From Bordetella parapertussis (GTDB taxonomy: Bacteria; Pseudomonadota; Gammaproteobacteria; Burkholderiales; Burkholderiaceae_C), in assembly GCA_945899335.1 (NCBI GenBank), contig CAMDIP010000044.1:1-8851 (forward strand): a stretch of 8,851 bases of DNA, given 5' to 3'. The notes beneath the pieces are model-generated. The model saw nothing but the letters and a program-made list of their open reading frames with translations, made no database searches and was not told the origin of the DNA. Position numbers and translations under genes: made by a program. Below are positions 1-5,572 of the stretch, piece by piece. Each line of letters starts with the position of its first letter. The first letter of the stretch is position 1.

Positions 1-1919
1 GACAAGTCACCAGCGTGTTGAAAGCCTGTCATCAAATAGGCAAAGCCGTTGATATTGTCCACCGCTTGCAAGCCTGTGCACTCAGCACCTGCTGGTGTTG
101 ATAAAAGCTTGGAGAGTTGTTGAGAGTCGACGTTGTAAGCCCATACGTAGTTGTTCAAGTGACCCGATCCATCTTCACCCACAAACAAAGTACGCATCGT
201 CTCAGAAAACTTTACATTGTCGGGTTGAGAAATTTTCAGGATGTTGGCGTTGTTGCCGTCTGCATCTGTGGCGACGTTCTCTCCCAGCAGTCCTTTGGGA
301 ACGTAGAAATCGGTGGGTACCCAAGCGCTGTTGATGGCAGCGCCTGCGCTGTCGGATTGTCCGCCGCTGAGTTTGGCGGCGTACACAGCGCCTGGCCGCA
401 AGGACGGGAGCTGAATATCGTCGACGTCAGGACGCGTTGTCGCGTTTTGCTCGCTACCAGCCAACATGGTGGTTTCAATGCGCGACATGGCGAAATAGGC
501 CAGCTTGTCTTTGGCGTTAACCGCCACACCTTCGAGCTTGGTGAGCTCCATGGTCACGCCCGCGATAGCCGCATAGCGGTGGGTTTCCAAAAACGCCGCC
601 GCCTTGACTTGGCCGGGTTGCACTTTCACCCATTGGTAACCCCAACCATCCAAAGCCATTTGGGTGTAGCCAGCACCAGGGTCGGTGAAGCGAACGTCCA
701 AAATGTCGCGGGGTGAAAGCGTGTCAGCCAAGGCTTTAATTTCAGCGCTGCTGGCGCTTCCCAGCTTGACCCAACTCAGTTTGAAAGTTCCCCCGCTGTC
801 TGCGCTGGTTTGCGTCATCTTGGCGCCATACAAAGTGCCAGCAGACAAGTCGCCTGCGGTGTTGGCGATGAACATGAACAAAGCGCCACCCGTGTAATCG
901 TCGCCCATCAACACGGTTTTGTTGTCGGGCATGACTTCTACCAATTCGCGAGAAATTCTGCCTAAACAATAATGTTTTTGGATGCTTCCCGTGCCATCGG
1001 GGTGAACGGTGACTTCTGGCAAATGGCCGTAATGGTAGGGGTTGGCCGTGGTTTGGGTGTCGGGGGTTGACGCTGTGTCAAGGGTGTTGCGACTGAAGTC
1101 AAAAAATCTGGAGACGCTGGCGTTGGCCTTGGACATTTGTGACGTCTGCCAAGTGGTGAGTTCTGAAGAAGTTAAAGCAGAACCTTTGGTTTTGCGCAGC
1201 ATCACCAGCCATGCATCGGGCTCGTACTCTTCGCTGGAGAGGTGGGTGTTCCAAGGCGACAAACTGCCCCCGCAGGTGATCCATAGGCCATGTACCGAAG
1301 CGGTGGGAACTGAATACTGGTATTTAACGCTCAAAGCGCCTGTGCTGGCGTTTTGCTCTAAGGTGGTGATGGTCATGGGGCAGGGCAATTTGCCATACAT
1401 GGATTTACCCGCAGCGCTCACCGATTTGTACTCAAACTGATTCACCAGAAACAAGGCACTGCCTGAAATATCTGGCACTGCGGTTTTGGACAGCTTGATC
1501 AAGGACTGACCATCGACACAGTCGGAAAACATTTGCTTGCCATCGGTGTCCAAGATGGGGGTGACCCCATCAGGGCGTGTATAGCCCGCAGCGAGGATCT
1601 GGCCGCCGCCTGCTGCAGGTGGTTTTGTCAGGGTGTCACCGGTGCGAAAGAGTTCTATAAAACTCAAGGCTTGGGCGGTTTTGACACTGCTGTCGCTGTA
1701 GGTGATGTCGATGGTGGCATCAGTGAAAATGGATGCGCGTTGCGCCACAGTGGACGGGTTGCTAGAAGCGTTGAATTTGACTGCTGTTGCATAGGGCTTG
1801 CCTTCAGCCGCCTTGGATGGCAACGCAAATAAACAGCCACCCGCCAAAAGCAACGGGCTGGTGCCTATGAGTTGCAAAATGTTTCGTCTGTTGAGCGGAT
1901 GAGAAGAGTGTTTTTGCAC
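1..1919 (-). CDS. PhoX-family (DUF839) Tat-exported phosphatase-like protein, 3' end cut by the window
   Basis: About 639 codons are open from a GTG at 1919 to the left edge, with no stop seen, so only the C-terminal end is missing. The N-terminus is a twin-arginine signal: NRRNIL at residues 10-15, a hydrophobic stretch (LLLAGG), then a likely signal peptidase site near PSKA-AEG (35-40). A Cys at residue 29 after LAGG is only a poor lipobox. PhoX-family landmarks follow: FLVNQFEY near 157-164 (compare the family's VNHEY), CGGSLSPWNTHLSSEE at 216-231, and GDDYTGGALFMFIA further on; GFQHAGDL near the edge resembles the conserved C-terminal QHPGE segment. Characterised PhoX enzymes are periplasmic Ca/Fe-dependent phosphatases that release phosphate from organic esters. 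Many DUF839 relatives are untested, so activity here is inferred. An in-frame TTG at 1949 would add ten residues. Neither start has a strong Shine-Dalgarno; GTG puts the twin arginines at a normal distance. Confidence 0.85.
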   Translation of the reverse strand, partial: MQKHSSHPLNRRNILQLIGTSPLLLAGGCLFALPSKAAEGKPYATAVKFNASSNPSTVAQRASIFTDATIDITYSDSSVKTAQALSFIELFRTGDTLTKPPAAGGGQILAAGYTRPDGVTPILDTDGKQMFSDCVDGQSLIKLSKTAVPDISGSALFLVNQFEYKSVSAAGKSMYGKLPCPMTITTLEQNASTGALSVKYQYSVPTASVHGLWITCGGSLSPWNTHLSSEEYEPDAWLVMLRKTKGSALTSSELTTWQTSQMSKANASVSRFFDFSRNTLDTASTPDTQTTANPYHYGHLPEVTVHPDGTGSIQKHYCLGRISRELVEVMPDNKTVLMGDDYTGGALFMFIANTAGDLSAGTLYGAKMTQTSADSGGTFKLSWVKLGSASSAEIKALADTLSPRDILDVRFTDPGAGYTQMALDGWGYQWVKVQPGQVKAAAFLETHRYAAIAGVTMELTKLEGVAVNAKDKLAYFAMSRIETTMLAGSEQNATTRPDVDDIQLPSLRPGAVYAAKLSGGQSDSAGAAINSAWVPTDFYVPKGLLGENVATDADGNNANILKISQPDNVKFSETMRTLFVGEDGSGHLNNYVWAYNVDSQQLSKLLSTPAGAECTGLQAVDNINGFAYLMTGFQHAGDL

Positions 1920-1943
1920 GGCATTAATCCAAGTGTTGAAGAC

Positions 1944-1963
1944 TTGCAATCTAGATTTGCAAT
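1944..1963. repeat. Pair of 7-base direct repeats (TTGCAAT) upstream of the PhoX-like gene
   Basis: TTGCAAT occurs at 1944-1950 and again at 1957-1963, a 13-base period. The bases between create an AATCTAGATT palindrome, so the element is also an imperfect inverted repeat with arms reading GCAAATCT and AGATTGC on the minus strand. It lies in the 60-base gap between the VWA stop codon and the PhoX-like GTG start. A binding site for a regulator is possible; no known operator consensus is matched. If the alternative TTG start at 1949 were used, the repeat nearer the gene would fall partly inside the coding sequence. Confidence 0.4.
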
Positions 1964-1979
1964 ATGACGAGAAAAAGAA

Positions 1980-3164
1980 TTATTTGCTCAGCATTCGCAT
2001 GGCGTCTTCCAAGCCCTTGAGGGTCAGCGGAAACATGCGGTTGCTGACCATCTGCTGGATGATGCTGATGCTTTGGCGGTATTGCCATACCCCCAAAGGT
2101 TCAGGGTTTATCCAAGCGAATTTGGGGTAGGCGTGGGTCAGGCGTTGCAGCCATTCCGCACCGGCTTCTTCGTTGTTGTATTCCACGCTGCCGCCGGGTT
2201 GCAAAATTTCATAGGGACTCATGGTGGCGTCGCCCACAAAGATGAGTTTATGGTCTTTGTTGTACTTGCGAATCACATCCCAGGTGTCGAACTTTTCGGC
2301 AAAGCGACGGCGGTTGTTTTTCCACAAAAAGTCGTACACGCAGTTGTGGAAATAAAAGAACTCCAAATGTTTGAACTCGCCTTTCACCGCTGAGAACAAT
2401 TCTTCCACCCGCGCCACGTGCTCGTCCATGGTGCCGCCCACATCCATCAGCAGAAGCAGTTTTACATGGTTGTGGCGCTCGGGCCGCATCTTTATGTCGA
2501 GGTAACCCGCATTCGCTGCGGTGCTGCGGATGGTGTTGTCTAAATCGAATTCGTCTTCAGCGCCTTCACGGGCAAAGCGGCGCAAGCGACGCAGTGCCAC
2601 TTTGATGTTGCGCGTACCGAGTTCAACGGCGTCGTCATAGTCTTGGTAGGCACGTTGCTCCCACACTTTGATAGCGCTTTTGTTGGCACCCTTGCCGCCA
2701 ATACGGATGCCTTGCGGGTTGTAGCCGCCGTTGCCAAAAGGTGAGGTGCCGCCAGTGCCAATCCATTTGTTGCCGCCTTGGTGGCGCTCTTTTTGTTCTT
2801 CCAAGCGCTTCTTCAAGGTTTCCATCAACTCGTCCCAGCCCATTTTTTCGATAGCGGCTTTTTGTTCGGGTGTGAGTTCGTTTTCAAGGGCCTTCTTAAG
2901 CCACTCCAGCGGCACATCGGCGGTGAAGTCGGTCAGCATTTCCACACCTTTGAAATAGGCGCCAAAGGCTTTGTCGAACTTGTCAAAATGCTTTTCGTCC
3001 TTCACCAAAATCATGCGACTGAGGTGGTAGAAATCATCCATACTGCTGGCGTCGCTGTTGGGTCCAACCACATTGGCTTGCAGCGCTTCCAAAAGGGTGA
3101 GGTATTCCTTGACCGACACCGGCAGTTTGGCCGAGCGCAAGGTGTAGAAAAAATCAATCAGCAT
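1980..3164 (-). CDS. VWA (CoxE-type) domain protein, partner of MoxR ATPase
   Basis: This 394-residue soluble protein has no signal peptide. Residues 1-125 form a mainly helical, charged region; 130-160 are a Gly/Asn-rich linker (GGNKWIGTGGTSPFGNGG); 165-225 are Arg-rich; a VWA-like fold starts near 234 with KLLLLMDVGGTMDEH. The metal-site motif, normally DxSxS, reads DVGGT at 241-245, so a Gly replaces the first Ser; GDATMSPYE (311-319) gives the later acidic loop. In the family, CoxE-like VWA proteins work with MoxR/CoxD AAA+ ATPases to mature or remodel partner enzymes, for example insertion of the metal centre in CO dehydrogenase. No such target is nearby, so the client is unknown. AAAGGGG six bases before the ATG is a clear Shine-Dalgarno. 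The gene follows the small membrane protein gene by 49 bases and moxR by about 280, on the same strand. Confidence 0.88.
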   Translation of the reverse strand: MLIDFFYTLRSAKLPVSVKEYLTLLEALQANVVGPNSDASSMDDFYHLSRMILVKDEKHFDKFDKAFGAYFKGVEMLTDFTADVPLEWLKKALENELTPEQKAAIEKMGWDELMETLKKRLEEQKERHQGGNKWIGTGGTSPFGNGGYNPQGIRIGGKGANKSAIKVWEQRAYQDYDDAVELGTRNIKVALRRLRRFAREGAEDEFDLDNTIRSTAANAGYLDIKMRPERHNHVKLLLLMDVGGTMDEHVARVEELFSAVKGEFKHLEFFYFHNCVYDFLWKNNRRRFAEKFDTWDVIRKYNKDHKLIFVGDATMSPYEILQPGGSVEYNNEEAGAEWLQRLTHAYPKFAWINPEPLGVWQYRQSISIIQQMVSNRMFPLTLKGLEDAMRMLSK

Positions 3165-3213
3165 GGCAAGCCCCTTTCAATGGGCAAACAAGCATTCGAT
3201 GGTTGAGATGGGT

Positions 3214-3438
3214 TCATGGGGCATCCTCGTCAGTGGCTTTCCCGAGCAGCCAGCGGCGAGCGGCTTGCAATCCCATGCCCCCTCCCAAACCGACCATGGC
3301 GATCCCCACCATGCTGCGGGTGCTGTAGCCCGCATCGAATACATCGCAGCCCAAAAGCTGACCGGCAAAAAATCCCAGCAATGCCCCCACCACAAACCCG
3401 ATGGCATCTCCAAGACCTTGTGCGAGCAAGTGTTTCAT
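3214..3438 (-). CDS. Small glycine-rich two-helix membrane protein between moxR and VWA genes
   Basis: This 74-residue protein is not assigned to a named family. Two hydrophobic segments are visible, about residues 12-30 (IGFVVGALLGFFAGQLLG) and 42-60 (SMVGIAMVGLGGGMGL), each rich in small-xxx-small spacing typical of packed helix pairs. A short loop with a Cys (31) and two Asp residues joins them, and the tail is Arg-then-acidic (ARRWLLGKATDEDAP). The start lies 9 bases after the moxR stop with no Shine-Dalgarno, which suggests translational coupling to moxR. Position and strand place it in the moxR-VWA transcription unit. A reasonable inference is that it anchors or regulates the ATPase/VWA pair at the inner membrane, but nothing in the sequence proves that. 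The overlapping alternative frame gives a Trp-rich, low-complexity product and is less credible. Confidence 0.7.
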   Translation of the reverse strand: MKHLLAQGLGDAIGFVVGALLGFFAGQLLGCDVFDAGYSTRSMVGIAMVGLGGGMGLQAARRWLLGKATDEDAP

Positions 3439-3447
3439 GGTGAGGGA

Positions 3448-4302
3448 TCAGCGGTTACGGCTTTGCATGAAAACCAGTTTTTCAAACAAGGTGACGTCTT
3501 GCTCGTTTTTCAGCAGCGCTCCCACCAAGGGTGGCACGGCCACTTTATCGTCTTGGGTTTGCAGCGCTGCCAAGGGAATATCTTCGGCCACCAGCAGTTT
3601 CAGCCAGTCCAGCAATTCGGAGGTGGAGGGCTTTTTCTTCAAACCAGGCAAGCCACGCACGTCATAAAAGGTTTTCAGAGCGGCAGCGAGCAGTTCTTTT
3701 TTCAGGTTGGGGAAATGCACATCAATGATTTGACGCATGGTGTCGGCTTCGGGGAATTTGATGTAATGAAAGAAGCAGCGGCGCAAAAACGCATCGGGCA
3801 GTTCTTTCTCGTTATTGGAAGTGATGAATACCAGTGGGCGAGTTTGAGCCTTGATCAGTTCGCGGGTCTCGTAGCAATAAAACTCCATGCGGTCGAGTTC
3901 GCGCAGCAAATCGTTGGGAAACTCAATGTCAGCCTTGTCGATCTCATCAATCAGCAGCGCCACAGGTTCAGTGGCGGTAAAGGCTTGCCACAACACCCCT
4001 TTGACAATGTAGTTCTCGATATTTTTTACCCGCTCGCCGCCGTCCAGATCAGACATTTGGCTGTCGCGCAGACGACTCACCGCGTCGTATTCATACAAGC
4101 CCTGCTGGGCCTTGGTGGTGGATTTCACATGCCACTGCAGCAAAGGCATCCCAAGTGATTGCGCTACTTCTTCGGCCAGCATGGTTTTGCCCGTGCCAGG
4201 TTCTCCCTTGACCAACAAAGGACGTTTAAGTGTGATGGCCGCATTAACGGCCAGCATCAGGTCTTGGGTGGCAACGTAGTTATCGGTTCCTGCAAATTTC
4301 AT
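3448..4302 (-). CDS. MoxR-family AAA+ ATPase
   Basis: This 284-residue cytoplasmic ATPase has the full AAA+ set: Walker A GEPGTGKT (33-40), Walker B ALLIDEID (115-122), sensor 1 FITSNN (159-164) and a paired Arg likely serving as arginine finger (RR, 174-175) in LPDAFLRRCFFHYIKFP. A C-terminal helical lid follows (about 185-284). The size and the partner VWA gene downstream fit the MoxR group (CoxD, NorQ/CbbQ and relatives), hexameric ATPases that remodel or insert cofactors into client enzymes together with a VWA protein. The specific client cannot be told from this window; the smaller VWA partner looks more CoxE-like than NorD/CbbO-like. AAGG lies nine bases before the ATG. It is the first gene of the leftward unit and is divergent from the cytochrome gene across 89 bases. 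Confidence 0.93.
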   Translation of the reverse strand: MKFAGTDNYVATQDLMLAVNAAITLKRPLLVKGEPGTGKTMLAEEVAQSLGMPLLQWHVKSTTKAQQGLYEYDAVSRLRDSQMSDLDGGERVKNIENYIVKGVLWQAFTATEPVALLIDEIDKADIEFPNDLLRELDRMEFYCYETRELIKAQTRPLVFITSNNEKELPDAFLRRCFFHYIKFPEADTMRQIIDVHFPNLKKELLAAALKTFYDVRGLPGLKKKPSTSELLDWLKLLVAEDIPLAALQTQDDKVAVPPLVGALLKNEQDVTLFEKLVFMQSRNR

Positions 4303-4351
4303 GGGTCAATACCTTTTATGTTTCCGACACGGAGCTTACAAAGCGCGTCGA

Positions 4352-4357
4352 TATAAT
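4352..4357 (+). promoter_or_regulatory. Candidate -10 box (TATAAT) for the cytochrome gene
   Basis: A perfect TATAAT hexamer lies in the 89-base divergent gap between moxR and the cytochrome gene, 35 bases before the cytochrome ATG. Nothing close to TTGACA occurs 16-18 bases upstream (the bases there read about ACGGAG), so a full sigma-70 promoter is not shown. Transcription from here would start near 4364 or slightly later, which would trim or only just keep the Shine-Dalgarno at 4362-4365. The call therefore stays uncertain. Confidence 0.35.
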
Positions 4358-4374
4358 CTTTGGAGTTTCTTTTC

Positions 4375-4395
4375 ATGATTGTCTGTCCAAAATGA
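4375..4395 (+). promoter_or_regulatory. Six-codon leader frame overlapping the cytochrome start (ATGA)
   Basis: The frame ATG ATT GTC TGT CCA AAA TGA encodes MIVCPK. It is preceded by GGAG at 4362-4365 with a nine-base spacer, a good Shine-Dalgarno. Its TGA (4393-4395) overlaps the cytochrome ATG (4392-4394) in the classic ATGA arrangement. The cytochrome ATG itself has no Shine-Dalgarno at a normal distance, so ribosomes ending on the leader could reinitiate on the cytochrome frame. This is read directly from the sequence; that it is translated is inference. Confidence 0.4.
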
Positions 4396-5057
4396 CCAAG
4401 CTCATAACATCGGTTCTCATGCTTTTTGTCGCCTCGGTGACCTCAGTGGCTTATGCCCAAGACGCAGCAGGGGACGCGAAAGCCGGTGAAACCAAAATCG
4501 CCATGTGCATTGGATGCCACGGCATCAAAGGTTACCAAGCATCTTTCCCTGAGGTCTACAAAGTACCCATGATTTCAGGCCAGACCGCAACTTATATCGT
4601 TTCGTCTTTAACGGCGTACCAAAAGGGTGACCGCAAACACCCCACTATGCGCAGCATCGCTGCTTCTTTGACTGCCAAAGACATGGCCGATATTGCGGCT
4701 TACTACGAATCACATGGCAAAGACGATGCAGTGACTTTGCCTGAAAAAGCCTCCGAGGCCTCTGCCAGCACAGCGGCCTTGCTTGCCAAGGGTGCTTGCA
4801 GTTCTTGCCACGGTGCGAATTTGAATAAACCCATGGTCCCTGGTTACCCCAAGATTGCAGGCCAACACAAAGATTACCTCTACGTTGCCCTTAAATCCTA
4901 CAAACAAGACGGCCAAGCCACTTGGGGTCGTAACAATGGCGTGATGGGTGGCATTGCCAAACAATTTACCTTGGCTGAACTCAAGCAATTGGCGGCTTAC
5001 GTCAACAGCCAGCAGGGCGAATTGAAAACAGTGCCTCAGTCTAAATTCCGCAAATAA
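4392..5057 (+). CDS. Periplasmic diheme cytochrome c4-like protein
   Basis: This 221-residue exported electron carrier has a Sec signal peptide (MTKLITSVLMLFVASVTSVAYA) with likely cleavage after Ala22. Two cytochrome c folds follow, each with a heme-attachment motif: CIGCH at 39-43 and CSSCH at 136-140. Likely axial Met ligands are M86 (HPTMRS) and M185 (NNGVMGG). The repeated pattern of CxxCHG, then P-x-(I/V)-x-G-Q, then a Met and an AAYY/AAYV helix is that of cytochrome c4, which passes electrons in the periplasm, often to terminal oxidases. An Ala/Ser/Glu-rich linker (about 112-132) joins the domains. It stands alone as a transcription unit: divergent from moxR and closed by a strong terminator 15 bases after its stop. 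The start was chosen because it gives a complete signal peptide. Its partner oxidase is not in the window. Confidence 0.93.
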   Translation: MTKLITSVLMLFVASVTSVAYAQDAAGDAKAGETKIAMCIGCHGIKGYQASFPEVYKVPMISGQTATYIVSSLTAYQKGDRKHPTMRSIAASLTAKDMADIAAYYESHGKDDAVTLPEKASEASASTAALLAKGACSSCHGANLNKPMVPGYPKIAGQHKDYLYVALKSYKQDGQATWGRNNGVMGGIAKQFTLAELKQLAAYVNSQQGELKTVPQSKFRK

Positions 5058-5072
5058 GTTGCAAGCCCTCCA

Positions 5073-5096
5073 AAAAACCCACTTCGGTGGGTTTTT
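5073..5096 (+). terminator. Rho-independent terminator with UUCG loop, likely bidirectional
   Basis: A perfect 10-base-pair stem (AAAAACCCAC / GTGGGTTTTT) is closed by a C-UUCG-G tetraloop and followed by TTTTTGTTTTT, starting 15 bases after the cytochrome stop. On the minus strand the same stem runs into six T residues, so it can also end the convergent DUF1841 transcript, whose stop codon is 14 bases away. The stable UUCG loop exists only in the rightward RNA, suggesting the stronger effect is on the cytochrome gene. Confidence 0.93.
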
Positions 5097-5110
5097 GTTT
5101 TTCTAAAGCC

Positions 5111-5545
5111 TCAATCGCTGGTGGCTCGACGCTGAACCGCGTCAATGTAGGCCTGACCATCGGGTGGACGTCCGCTGCGTTGGCTCTCCCACAACATGGT
5201 GCCCAAACACTCCATCACCTCGTGGTGGGCGTCATGCAAATTGTTGCGTTTGGCCGCCAGCAATTCCACCGCTTGACGAATGCCGCGTGGTTGATCGATG
5301 GAACATTGTTCGCTGATGGAGACATGCATAGACAAATGCAAAAACGGGTTGGACTGACCATCGTCACCCTTGAACTGCTTGCCCAGCGCCGCATTGATGT
5401 CTGCTAAGTGTGTGGCGTATTCGGGGTGCTCCGCAACCCATGAACCGGCCAGCGTTTCCAAAGCATCACTCAATTGCTCGTTTTGTTGCTTGGCATAGAC
5501 TTGGCAGAAGAACCGCCTGACATCTTCTTGGGATGGATTGAACAT
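5111..5545 (-). CDS. DUF1841 family protein
   Basis: This 144-residue soluble protein has no signal peptide or membrane helix. It matches the DUF1841 pattern: MFNPSQEDVRRFF at the start, WVAEHPEY (36-43), SNPFLHLSMHVSISEQ (65-80), SIDQPRGIR (82-90), and HHEVMECLGTMLWESQRSG (107-125). The conserved His residues (70, 74, 107, 108) and Glu79/Glu112 could form a metal or catalytic site, but the family has no established function and none is claimed here. The reading frame stays open upstream to 5779, inside the antisense of the thiolase gene; the ATG at 5545 is chosen because MFNPS is the family N-terminus. No clear Shine-Dalgarno is seen. It is divergent from the thiolase gene with 27 bases between starts. 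Confidence 0.88.
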   Translation of the reverse strand: MFNPSQEDVRRFFCQVYAKQQNEQLSDALETLAGSWVAEHPEYATHLADINAALGKQFKGDDGQSNPFLHLSMHVSISEQCSIDQPRGIRQAVELLAAKRNNLHDAHHEVMECLGTMLWESQRSGRPPDGQAYIDAVQRRATSD

Positions 5546-5572
5546 GGCTTGTATTGTTAACCAGAGATTTAC

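Noticed and set aside
117..716. A 199-codon plus-strand frame opposite the PhoX-like gene
   Set aside because: It is in codon register with the minus-strand gene and its protein has no recognisable motifs; the PhoX-like frame with family landmarks is the real one.
3165..3213. GCCC/GGGC inverted repeat that might hide the VWA gene's ribosome binding site
   Set aside because: The stem is only four pairs with an eight-base loop, too weak to claim as a regulatory hairpin.
3163..4158. A 331-codon open frame on the plus strand opposite moxR and the small membrane protein gene
   Set aside because: It lies entirely antisense to a clear AAA+ ATPase, is rich in Gln, His and Phe in the manner of reverse-complement translation, and shows no recognisable domain. 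The moxR frame explains the openness.
4308..4342. A TTGTAA - 17 bases - TAAAAG promoter-like pair on the minus strand before moxR
   Set aside because: Its -10 would overlap the moxR Shine-Dalgarno and give an almost leaderless transcript that loses that site, so the match is probably chance.
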